Source: CAYFVR01 sp046541515 (GTDB lineage: Bacteria; Desulfobacterota; Desulfobacteria; Desulfobacterales; Desulfococcaceae). From it: DNA of 21,388 nt. This document shows, in pieces, positions 15,475 through 21,388 of this stretch; within the stretch, counting starts at the first letter, position 1, and each line of letters starts with the position of its first letter. A program made the translations under genes and the position numbers. The stretch lies in the NCBI GenBank assembly GCA_046541515.1, contig JBKHDD010000076.1:1-21388 (forward strand), read 5' to 3'. The notes beneath the pieces were generated by a model that was not told the DNA's origin, searched no databases, and was given only the letters and a program-made list of their open reading frames with translations.

Positions 15475-15524
15475 AGGGGAATTCCGTGGGATCGGGGGCC
15501 GGGACGTCCGACGATGAATCGTGG

Positions 15525-15554
15525 AGAATACCCCATGGTCGGGGCGGGTGTCAA
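15525..15554 (-). promoter_or_regulatory. Sigma-70-type promoter of the mrp operon
   Basis: On the minus strand TTGACA (15554-15549) is a perfect -35, followed after 18 bp by TATTCT (15530-15525), four of six matches to the -10. Transcription would start near 15518, leaving a leader of about 44 nt before mrpC. Confidence 0.6.
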
Positions 15555-15609
15555 CGGATAGACGGGCTTGACAGAAAACGGGAATCCGCTTAGCTACTGG
15601 AGGCGCGGC

Positions 15610-15710
15610 GACCTTTTCCCGGTCTTTCGCCTTTAGGCGATTTGCGAGTATCAAGATGTCGTCCGGACTTCGTGGCGCCCCTTGCGGGCGCCCTGGGGCT
15701 TCATCCCCGG
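15610..15710. repeat. Cluster of short palindromes
   Basis: Four hairpins lie close together: GACC/GGTC (15610-15624), TCGCC/GGCGA with a 4-nt loop (15627-15640), GGCGCCC/GGGCGCC with a 5-nt loop (15674-15692) and GGGG/CCCC extended by CC/GG (15692-15710). The 8-bp palindrome GTCCGGAC is at 15661. The density suggests a dispersed repeat or a structured RNA; none is a known family to me. Confidence 0.45.
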
Positions 15711-15748
15711 TGTCAAGAACGGCAAATTCATTATTGCGAATCGCTTTG

Positions 15749-15797
15749 TTTCGGAAACGCTCCGGCCGAAAACGATTCGGGCGGAGCGTTTCCCGAA
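15749..15797. repeat. Long imperfect inverted repeat
   Basis: Arms GGAAACGCTCCG (15753-15764) and CGGAGCGTTTCC (15782-15793) pair perfectly over 12 bp. After one G/G mismatch the stem continues with CCGAA/TTCGG, closing a 5-nt loop. Weaker pairing extends outward to 15749-15797. No T-tract follows on either strand, so termination is not the obvious function. Confidence 0.7.
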
Positions 15798-15845
15798 AAT
15801 TCCTCCGACGGGCGGCGGCCCATCATTCCAGGCAAGGCGGAACGG

Positions 15846-16319
15846 ATGAAGGATTTCAAGGAACATCCCATGGGCACTTTTCGCGACGAATGCTCGCTGG
15901 ACACGGGCGACCGGCTCATCTGTTATCTTCACAGGGTGATTCGCATGGTGGCCCGCATTCTGGCGGTGCTGATGACGCTGGTGATCCTATGGGGAATCGG
16001 CGACATCGTCTACGTGCTGTACAACAAGCTGATGGCCCCGCCGTTCATGCTGCTGGAGATCGGCGATATTTTCGCCACGTTCGGCGGATTTCTGGCGGTG
16101 ATGATCGCCATTGAAATTTTCCTGAACATCACGCTCTTCCTGCGCGACGACGTGATTCACGTCCGGGTGGTGATCGCCACGGCGCTCATGGCCATCGCCC
16201 GAAAGGTGATCGTCTTCGATTACAAGGTGCTTCAGCCGGAGTACATCTGGGCCACCTCGGCGGTGATTTTGGCGCTGGGGATTACGTATTGGATTGTGAT
16301 GGCGATGGGAGGGGATTAA
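15846..16319 (+). CDS. PsiE-family inner-membrane protein
   Basis: 157 residues with four helices: VRMVARILAVLMTLVILWGI region, MLLEIGDIFATFGGFLAVMIAIEIF, VVIATALMAIARKVIVF and the last one ending in YWIVMAMGGD. The segment RVVIATALMAIARKVIVFD is the hallmark of PsiE (phosphate-starvation-inducible E) proteins, whose function is unknown. Two in-frame starts compete: ATG 15846 (AAGG eight bases upstream) and ATG 15870 (AAGGAA seven bases upstream), the latter better spaced. The upstream inverted repeats are in its leader or promoter region. No pho box could be identified by eye. Confidence 0.78.
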   Translation: MKDFKEHPMGTFRDECSLDTGDRLICYLHRVIRMVARILAVLMTLVILWGIGDIVYVLYNKLMAPPFMLLEIGDIFATFGGFLAVMIAIEIFLNITLFLRDDVIHVRVVIATALMAIARKVIVFDYKVLQPEYIWATSAVILALGITYWIVMAMGGD

Positions 16320-16390
16320 ATGGTTTGAATTCAATGAAATTGTGGGTTTTGTGATCCTATGCGGGGGCTGTGAATCGGGCAAAAAAAAAG

Positions 16391-16795
16391 CTACCTCAAA
16401 TTATTTTGTCCAAGCAACTCAAATCCGGGAACTTTGGATGCTTTTTTGTCGAAAGTAATGCAAGTTTCACAGTTGAGTTCAAGGTAATTTAATATTATGA
16501 TTTGATCTGCAAGATCAGCGCTGTATTTTGAATGGGAATTTTCGAGTTCGTAAAAAAGGTTTTCATCTTCCAATTCCACAATATCCAGGCCCGTGAAATT
16601 TTGTACCGCGTTGATTATTTGTTCCTGTGAAAAACCATAAGCTGACCGCAAAACCCAAAAGACCTCCAGCAGAACAAGGGTGGATATCAGGACGGATTCC
16701 CCGGAAGACTCGATCTCAACCAGTCTTTTTTCCACGATTTCAGCCTGTTGAACGTCATCGTTCACCAGGAACCTTACGATTACGTTCGTATCCAA
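16391..16795 (-). CDS. VapC-like PIN-domain toxin, 5' end apparently frameshifted
   Basis: A PIN RNase, 134 residues from the TTG at 16795. All acidic catalytic residues are present: Asp2 (DTNVIVRF), Glu44 (LLEVFWVL), Asp97 (ADLADQI) and Asp116 (TFDKK). The expected start is missing. The sequence before it, ATG ATT CGG TTT GGA, would read MIRLDTNV if one T were removed. That ATG (16805) overlaps the antitoxin TGA as ATGA and has AAGG seven bases upstream, the usual vapBC design. As it stands the ATG frame ends after about 16 codons, and the toxin frame has only TTG, six bases after the antitoxin stop and in the same frame as the antitoxin. A TTG start would remove most of the first beta strand, so it may be inactive, or need a +1 frameshift, or reflect a sequence error. 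Nine Ts follow its stop. Composition is AT-richer than the neighbours. Confidence 0.75.
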   Translation of the reverse strand: MDTNVIVRFLVNDDVQQAEIVEKRLVEIESSGESVLISTLVLLEVFWVLRSAYGFSQEQIINAVQNFTGLDIVELEDENLFYELENSHSKYSADLADQIIILNYLELNCETCITFDKKASKVPGFELLGQNNLR

Positions 16796-16801
16796 ACCGA
16801 A

Positions 16802-17044
16802 TCATTGGGAAACCTTGGAATGTAATTCTTGAATGGAGGCGTCCATTTCCTCCACGGTAACCACTTTATTTGACTGCAAAATTCCCCTTACCGCAGAAAT
16901 CGATGATTTGGAGGGGCGGATTAGGGCAACTTTTTCTCCCTTTACCACGAAGTTCACTTGATCTCCCGTTTTTAGCCCTAATGCTTTTCGAACCTTTTCG
17001 GGCAGTTTAATTCCTCCATCCTCATTTATTCTCGCCGTCTCCAT
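16802..17044 (-). CDS. VapB-like antitoxin, AbrB/MazE fold
   Basis: 80 residues. The N-terminal 45 residues are a SpoVT-AbrB DNA-binding domain (ARINEDGGIKLPEKVRKALGLKTGDQVNFVV), which normally represses its own operon as a dimer. The C-terminal part (SISAVRGILQSNKVVTVEEMDASIQELHSK) would wrap the toxin. The ATG at 17044 is chosen over the in-frame GTG at 17062 because AAAGGA is 8 nt upstream of it. The pair is flanked by GC-rich core genes and differs in composition, so acquisition by transfer is likely. Confidence 0.85.
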   Translation of the reverse strand: METARINEDGGIKLPEKVRKALGLKTGDQVNFVVKGEKVALIRPSKSSISAVRGILQSNKVVTVEEMDASIQELHSKVSQ

Positions 17045-17090
17045 GACGCTGGTCCTTTCCACAACTCTATGGTCCCAATTCCGGAAACCT

Positions 17091-17136
17091 GAAAGATTTG
17101 GCTCCGGTGACGGGGGCCATCGGAGCCAAGTCTTTC
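17091..17136 (-). terminator. Long hairpin after the ACT gene
   Basis: Read on minus, GAAAGACTTGGCTCCG pairs with CGGAGCCAAATCTTTC at 15 of 16 positions around a 14-nt loop. The stem includes the ACT stop codon. The 3' arm ends in ATCTTTC, a poor U-tract, so termination is likely but could be Rho-assisted. It separates the dehydrogenase-ACT operon from the vapBC island. Confidence 0.55.
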
Positions 17137-17692
17137 ACACCCGATTCATCGCCTCGAACACCTTCCGGTGCTGGATGCTGATGTGCTGTCCCAGGGATTC
17201 GGCCTTTTGCCGGAGGTCGGATTCCATTTGGGAAGTATCCGTGGAGGGCGGGATTTCCACTTCGTAGATCATGATGTTCCGGTTCGGGTCGTCGCCGCCC
17301 TTGAAGACCGCCTGGAGGTTGGTCACGTTGATCTTGTGTTGGGCGATGACGCCGGTGATGCCGTAGACGATGCCTTTCCGGTCCGGTCCCCGGGTGGTGA
17401 TGACGAAAGGTTCGCCGCATTCCACCGGGACCGTTTCCCGCAGCGGGTCCAGCGGCTTCACGAACGCCCGGAGCCGAGGAATGGGAGCCAGGGCCTCGTC
17501 CATGCCGGACTGAACGTCCGCCTCGCGCAAACCTTCCGGCGTGGAGACGATGAAAATCCCCGCGAATTCCGACTGGACGATGGTCTGGCTCACGTTTTCG
17601 ATATTGCCGTCCATCTTGAACAGGGCCTCGGAGACCCGGGCGATGATGCCCGGGCGATCCTGGCCCAATACCGATATCACCCATTTGTTCAT
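17135..17692 (-). CDS. Double-ACT-domain regulator (GcvR-like)
   Basis: 185 residues with two ACT domains: residues about 5-80 (SVLGQDRPGIIARVSEALFKMDGNIENVSQTIV) and 93-170 (VITTRGPDRKGIVYGITGVIAQHKINVTNLQAVFK). ACT domains bind small ligands, mostly amino acids, and act as allosteric sensors; the double form resembles GcvR, which has no DNA-binding domain of its own. AAAGGAG lies five bases before the ATG. It starts 11 bp after the dehydrogenase gene, so it probably senses a substrate or product of that enzyme, which is inference. Confidence 0.85.
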   Translation of the reverse strand: MNKWVISVLGQDRPGIIARVSEALFKMDGNIENVSQTIVQSEFAGIFIVSTPEGLREADVQSGMDEALAPIPRLRAFVKPLDPLRETVPVECGEPFVITTRGPDRKGIVYGITGVIAQHKINVTNLQAVFKGGDDPNRNIMIYEVEIPPSTDTSQMESDLRQKAESLGQHISIQHRKVFEAMNRV

Positions 17693-17703
17693 GGGTTCTC
17701 CTT

Positions 17704-18717
17704 TCAATCGTCGAACAAAATATCCGGAGAAACCTCCCGGACGCTCTTGCAGCCGGTGAGGATCATGGCGGCGGTCAGCTCGGATTTCAACTGATCCAGG
17801 TAGGTCTGGACGCCTTCGGTCAGCCCCCCGACCGCCGCCACGGAAAAGGGACGGCCGATCATGACCGCGTCCGCGCCCAGGGCCAGCATTTTCAGCACGT
17901 CGCCGCCGGTGCGGACGCCGCCGTCGGCCAGCACCGCGATTTTTCCCTTCACCGCCGCCGAAACTTCCGGCAGCACTTCGGCCACGCCCGGGGTGTGGTC
18001 CAGCACCCGGCCGCCGTGGTTGGAAACCACGATGGCCGCCGCGCCCGCCTCCGCGGCCTTCTCCGCTTCGTCCGGGGTCATGATGCCTTTCAGGATGAAT
18101 TTCGCCGAAGTCCCCTGGATGATTTCCCGCAGCCGCTCCGGCGCCTTGGGCGAAACCGGCCGCCCCATCAGGCGCAGGGTGACCAGACCGGCGGCGTCGA
18201 TGTCCATCCCGACAAGGTCGGTTCCCGTTTCCAGGGCCAGGGCAAGCTTTTCCTCGAATTCCTGGTCTTCCCAGGGCTTGATGAAGGGAATGCCCGCGCC
18301 GCCCCGCTCCCGGATGGCGGCGTAGCCCGCCTGGTGGATGAAGGGCGGAACGCCGTCGCCCACCGATCCCAGCGTTCCCCGGTCGGCGCATCCGTCGATC
18401 ACGGCGCGGATGTAGTCCTCTTCCGACACCTGGCCGCCCATGTTGAAGGAGACGCCGCCGATGGGAGCCGCCAGCACCGGCAGGGCCAGGGTTTTGCCCA
18501 TCAGTTCCACCGAGGTGTCCGGCTCCACCGCGTCGTGCAGCAGCCGCATGTTGAAACGGCGGGCCGCCAGCGCGGCCACGTTGGCCTTGAACGTGGACGC
18601 GGTCCCAAGGCCGCCCATGCCCGGCACTTCTCCCGCGCAGGCCCGGCCGTCGCACACGGGGCAGACCCGGCAATATCCCTTCATCCGTTCCCGCGCCGTT
18701 TGGCGGATTTCTTTCAT
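17704..18717 (-). CDS. FMN-dependent alpha-hydroxy-acid dehydrogenase
   Basis: 337 residues, TIM-barrel FMN enzyme of the glycolate/lactate oxidase family. Conserved pieces: PVLAAPIGG, GIMTPDEAEKA, the active-site VSNHGGRVLD with catalytic His and Arg, and the FMN-phosphate loop LADGGVRTGGDVLKMLALGADAVMIGRPF. It is shorter than lactate oxidase and begins with a Cys-rich segment: Cys16, 19, 22 and 27 in CRVCPVCDGRAC, typical of an anaerobe subgroup. This could bind a metal or Fe-S cluster. The start at 18717 is chosen because homology begins there; GAGG lies 6 nt upstream. Electron acceptor is unknown; in an anaerobe a soluble or membrane carrier is more likely than oxygen. Confidence 0.87.
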   Translation of the reverse strand: MKEIRQTARERMKGYCRVCPVCDGRACAGEVPGMGGLGTASTFKANVAALAARRFNMRLLHDAVEPDTSVELMGKTLALPVLAAPIGGVSFNMGGQVSEEDYIRAVIDGCADRGTLGSVGDGVPPFIHQAGYAAIRERGGAGIPFIKPWEDQEFEEKLALALETGTDLVGMDIDAAGLVTLRLMGRPVSPKAPERLREIIQGTSAKFILKGIMTPDEAEKAAEAGAAAIVVSNHGGRVLDHTPGVAEVLPEVSAAVKGKIAVLADGGVRTGGDVLKMLALGADAVMIGRPFSVAAVGGLTEGVQTYLDQLKSELTAAMILTGCKSVREVSPDILFDD

Positions 18718-18884
18718 TTCCAACCTCGACTCCTCCCGATCTGGGGTTTTCGTCTTGAATCTTCGGCCGGCCCATGATAGTTTCCCACCTTTATGCGCCC
18801 CGCTACCGGCCCCTTTCCCGCCCTCGGCGGGTTCCCGGCGGCGGCCCCAATCCGAAACCATTCCGAAATTTGGGAACCGAAGGT

Positions 18885-19850
18885 ATGGCCTACAAAAATA
18901 TCGCATCTTTGCTTCGAGAAAACAAGACGGCGTTCATCATCATCGGCATCGTGCTTTTTCTGATCGAGCTGGAGATTTTCGCCGTGGCGGCCATGAAGTC
19001 CGGCCGGAAAACCTGGTTGCAGGTGCTGGACGGAAACGGCAACGTGATCCACGAAACCGACGGAAAAAACCTGAGCGATTTCAACAAATACTATTTCGAA
19101 AAAACGTTTGGCCCCCTGGACCAGTACGAAAAGCGGCTGGTGATCCGGGAGACGCCCTTTCCCTTCCGGGCCTGGCTGACCGCCTCCGTGGGCATCCCCA
19201 TCGGAATCATTTTGCTGTTCGCCTTCGTGGTCAAGGCCTACGTCAACCTCTTTTACGGGAACGCCAAACGGGAGGAAGAGGAGGCCCACGTCCCCGGGAT
19301 GGCCAGGACCTCGGATTGGGAACGGGTCATCCTCACAATCAGCAGTTTCAACGTCTTCACCATCGGGTTTCTCATTTTGCTGGCCATGTTTATGTACTGG
19401 GTGCTGCCCAACATGGTCACCTACATCACCCAGGTCAGCCTGGATACGATCATTCGGTTTAAATGGGTTTTCATTTCGGTTGGCGTTGTGCTGGCGGCGC
19501 TCTTCATCTGGGTGATTTACCTGCGCTATCTGCTGGCCCGCCGAAACATCGACCGGCAGGCGGAGGTGGAGAAGGTCCGGCTTCAGCTGGAATACAAGCG
19601 GGCCTCGGGACAACCCGTCCAAATCGGCCACGACGGCGAGACCGAGGAACCGCAACTGGTGGCCTGGACGCCCGAAGACGGCGAGGAATACGAAGACGAA
19701 GCGGAAACCGTCTCCTCCGGGGACGCCCAGACGGCCTCCGAAAATTCCCAAAAAAGCGATGGCGGCGAATCCGGCCCCTCCGTCCAAAAATCCCGGCCGC
19801 CAAGGGAGACGACCCCGGCCGCGGGGCCCGTCGCGCCGGAAAACGGCTGA
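18885..19850 (+). CDS. Four-helix membrane protein with acidic cytosolic tail, unknown function
   Basis: 321 residues from the ATG at 18885. I do not recognise the family. Helices are at about 16-36, 97-119, 157-180 and 194-214. A 60-residue polar loop between helices 1 and 2 (LQVLDGNGNVIHETDGKNLSDFNKYYFEKTF) is probably periplasmic, with a sequence flavour of small sensor domains. After helix 4 a coiled-coil-like stretch (NIDRQAEVEKVRLQLEYKR) leads to a disordered acidic tail (EDGEEYEDEAE) of 80-90 residues. Upstream ATG 18774 is possible but adds a Pro/Arg-rich leader without homology signs. The DHH gene overlaps its last base (TGATG), so the two are coupled. No DNA-binding or enzyme motif was found. 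Confidence 0.75.
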   Translation: MAYKNIASLLRENKTAFIIIGIVLFLIELEIFAVAAMKSGRKTWLQVLDGNGNVIHETDGKNLSDFNKYYFEKTFGPLDQYEKRLVIRETPFPFRAWLTASVGIPIGIILLFAFVVKAYVNLFYGNAKREEEEAHVPGMARTSDWERVILTISSFNVFTIGFLILLAMFMYWVLPNMVTYITQVSLDTIIRFKWVFISVGVVLAALFIWVIYLRYLLARRNIDRQAEVEKVRLQLEYKRASGQPVQIGHDGETEEPQLVAWTPEDGEEYEDEAETVSSGDAQTASENSQKSDGGESGPSVQKSRPPRETTPAAGPVAPENG

Positions 19851-21148
19851 TGGAGCTGATCGCCGGCCACAAAAACACCGACTTCGACGCCCTGGCGTCC
19901 ATGGTGGCCGCCTCTCTGCTGTTTCCGGGCGCCAAGCCCATGCTCTCCCGGAACGTCAATCCCAACGTCCGGGGCTTCATCTCCATCCACAAAGATCTCT
20001 TCCACCTCCTGGAGCCCCGGGAGGTGGAGCCGGATCGTGTCCGCCGGCTGATCGTGGTGGACACCTGCCGATGGGAGCGGCTGGACGGCCTTTCCGCCCT
20101 CCGGGAGCGAACCGACCTGGAGGTGTTCCTCTGGGACCATCACCCCGGCCCGTGCAATATCCGGACGGATTCGACGGTTCACGAGCCCATGGGCGCCGCG
20201 ATCACCCTGCTGGTTCGGGAGCTGCGGGAGCGGAAAATCCCGCTCACCCCGGTGCAGGCCACCCTGTTTCTCACCGGGATTTACGAAGACACCGGCCAGC
20301 TCCTGTTCCCCGCCACCCGCTCCGAAGACGTCCGCGCCGCCGCCTGGCTGCTGGACCAAGAAGCCGACCTTCAGGTGGTGAGCGCCCTGCTGCAGCCGGT
20401 TTACGGCGCCAAGCAGCGGGACGTGCTCTTCGCCATGCTCCGCAACGAGGAAACCCGGGAAATCAACGGATATCGGGTCGGGTTTTCCACCGTCGATATC
20501 GACGGCCACGTGGGCAATCTTTCGGTGGTGGTCCACATGTGCCGGGAAATTCTGGGCGTGGACGCCATCTTCGGAATTTTCACCGGCCGGGAAAACGCCA
20601 AGTCCATCGTGATCGGGCGCAGCGCCGCGGACGGGGTCAACATTGGCTCCCTGCTTCGGGGGCTGGGCGGCGGCGGCCATCCCGCCGCCGGTTCCGCCAT
20701 GATCGCCGACGCCAACCCGGAAAGGGTGGTGGAAACCCTCACTCACCTGATGGAAGGGAACCAGCAGAGTTCCATTCGCGTCAGCGACCTGATGTCGTTT
20801 CCGGTGGTTACCGTTCCGCCGGAGATGACCATGGAGCAGTTGCGGGGCTTTTTGGCGGAAAACGGCATCACCGGCGCGCCGGTGGTGGAGGACGGCCGGA
20901 TTCTTGGCGTGATTTCCCAGCGGGACTTCAAACGGGTGCGAAAGCCTTCGGCCATGCAGGCCCCGGTGAAGGCGTTCATGAGCACGAAGGTGGTCACCAT
21001 CGATCCCGGGGCCAGCCCCCTCCAGGCCGCCCGAAAGATGGTCTCCCGCGACATCGGCCGCCTTCCGGTGGTCCAGGACGGCGAAATCATCGGCATCGTC
21101 AGCCGCTCCGACGCCATGATCTATTTCTACGATCTCCTGCCCGAATGA
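19850..21148 (+). CDS. DHH-DHHA1-CBS-CBS phosphoesterase-like protein
   Basis: 432 residues. N-terminal DHH phosphoesterase: GHKNTDFDALASM (6-18), IVVDTC (68-73), the name motif DHH at 96-98 (WDHHPGP) and DTG at 147-149. The DHHA1 substrate loop GGGGHPAAG is at 273-281. Two CBS domains follow (about 310-365 and 373-430; DLMSFPVVTVPPEMT, ISQRDF; FMSTKVVTIDPGA, VSRSDA) and normally bind adenosine nucleotides. In CCA-adding enzymes of this lineage the same order continues into a nucleotidyltransferase/poly(A) polymerase domain, which is absent: the stop is clean and the next gene is an ABC ATPase. It may hydrolyse small nucleotides under adenylate control. The ATG overlaps the upstream TGA (TGATG). 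Confidence 0.88.
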   Translation: MELIAGHKNTDFDALASMVAASLLFPGAKPMLSRNVNPNVRGFISIHKDLFHLLEPREVEPDRVRRLIVVDTCRWERLDGLSALRERTDLEVFLWDHHPGPCNIRTDSTVHEPMGAAITLLVRELRERKIPLTPVQATLFLTGIYEDTGQLLFPATRSEDVRAAAWLLDQEADLQVVSALLQPVYGAKQRDVLFAMLRNEETREINGYRVGFSTVDIDGHVGNLSVVVHMCREILGVDAIFGIFTGRENAKSIVIGRSAADGVNIGSLLRGLGGGGHPAAGSAMIADANPERVVETLTHLMEGNQQSSIRVSDLMSFPVVTVPPEMTMEQLRGFLAENGITGAPVVEDGRILGVISQRDFKRVRKPSAMQAPVKAFMSTKVVTIDPGASPLQAARKMVSRDIGRLPVVQDGEIIGIVSRSDAMIYFYDLLPE

Positions 21149-21155
21149 CCTCCGA

Positions 21156-21388
21156 ATGGAATCCGTTCCGCCTGCGCTGATCCAGTTTTCCGACGCCGCC
21201 ATCCGCCTGCGGGATCGGCGGGTGATTCAGGAACTGACTTGGAAGATTCGGCCGGGAGAGAACTGGGCGGTGATCGGCCCCAACGGCGCGGGGAAGTCGA
21301 GCCTGGCCCGGGCGTTGACCGGGGAGCTTGCCACCGTGGCGGGTCGGCTGAACCGGGGAATTCCCGCCGGGGCCGTGGTCTGCGTCGG
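21156..21388 (+). CDS. ABC transporter ATPase, ModF/PhrA-like (partial)
   Basis: 5' part of an ATPase cut by the window edge, 77 codons visible. Walker A reads GPNGAGKSS (at about 42-50) after ENWAVI, and the surrounding SSLARALTGEL resembles ModF-like proteins with two ATPase halves and no membrane subunit. Start ATG 21156 is 8 bp after the DHH stop; another ATG at 21144 gives only a short frame. It is likely the third gene of the operon. Confidence 0.75.
   Translation, partial: MESVPPALIQFSDAAIRLRDRRVIQELTWKIRPGENWAVIGPNGAGKSSLARALTGELATVAGRLNRGIPAGAVVCV

Larger units (their letters stand above)
15475..15845. other. 371-bp divergent intergenic region, hairpin-rich
   Basis: No gene is supported. 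The left third carries the mrp promoter on the minus strand. The middle and right two thirds carry several palindromes and a long imperfect inverted repeat before psiE. On plus, TTGACA at 15568-15573 has no convincing -10 17 bp later. Two short open frames translate parts of the region, but neither has a recognisable domain. Confidence 0.7.

Noticed and set aside
15568..15596. Possible plus-strand promoter for psiE
   Set aside because: TTGACA is perfect, but the hexamer 17 bp later (TAGCTA) matches only two of six -10 positions.
15651..15932. 93-residue minus-strand open frame before psiE
   Set aside because: No domain, crosses the hairpin region and the psiE start, and has no ribosome binding site. 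Probably a translated repeat.
18755..18781. Promoter for the unknown membrane protein (TTGAAT ... GATAGT)
   Set aside because: Spacing of 15 bp is short and both hexamers are imperfect; too weak to list as a feature.

Overview
The window (about 21 kb, GC-rich apart from one island) looks like chromosomal DNA of a free-living, probably anaerobic Gram-negative bacterium. The gene families (a CBS/DHH protein of the kind related to archaeal/delta-proteobacterial CCA-adding enzymes, UPF0210, a Cys-rich FMN lactate-oxidase-like protein with an ACT protein, a sigma-54-type promoter, a compact Mrp antiporter) fit best with the Desulfobacterota. That assignment is inference from gene content; no rRNA or marker gene is present. 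No rRNA, tRNA, CRISPR array or insertion sequence was seen.

Layout. (1) 1-2698, plus strand: a polar amino acid ABC importer (permease, periplasmic binding protein, second permease) without its ATPase, which must lie elsewhere or just upstream. (2) 2822-7025, minus: a membrane-anchored dCache-PAS-GGDEF protein, apparently driven by a sigma-54 promoter, and overlapping it downstream a secreted trypsin-family protease carrying four C-terminal repeats. (3) 7384-9356, minus: UPF0210 and an HD-domain protein, ending in a terminator. (4) 9357-9524: a short intergenic repeat region (heptads plus a REP-like palindrome). (5) 9525-9920, minus: a stand-alone NFACT-R (DUF814) protein. (6) 10056-15474, minus: one long operon mrpC-D-E-F-G-(MbhD-like)-B, then a tandem universal stress protein and DarP/YjgA. 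All six junctions inside the mrp part overlap (ATGA, ATGA, GTGA, 10 nt, TTGA, ATGA). The large MrpA antiporter-like subunit is absent. A good -35/-10 promoter precedes mrpC. (7) 15475-15845: a hairpin-rich intergenic region, then a PsiE-family membrane protein on plus.

(8) 16391-17044, minus: an AT-richer VapBC-type toxin-antitoxin pair, probably a transferred island. The toxin reading frame appears shifted by one extra T just after the expected ATG start, leaving only a TTG start. (9) 17135-18717, minus: an FMN-dependent alpha-hydroxy-acid dehydrogenase followed by a double-ACT regulator, ending in a long hairpin. (10) 18885-21388, plus: a four-helix membrane protein with an acidic tail, a DHH-DHHA1-CBS-CBS phosphoesterase overlapping it by one base, and the start of a ModF-like ABC ATPase cut by the window edge.

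The parts most worth attention are the frameshifted VapC start, the MrpA-less Mrp operon with an MbhD subunit that has an unusual soluble tail, the GGDEF protein whose signature is degenerate but whose I-site is intact, and the repeat-bearing trypsin behind it.
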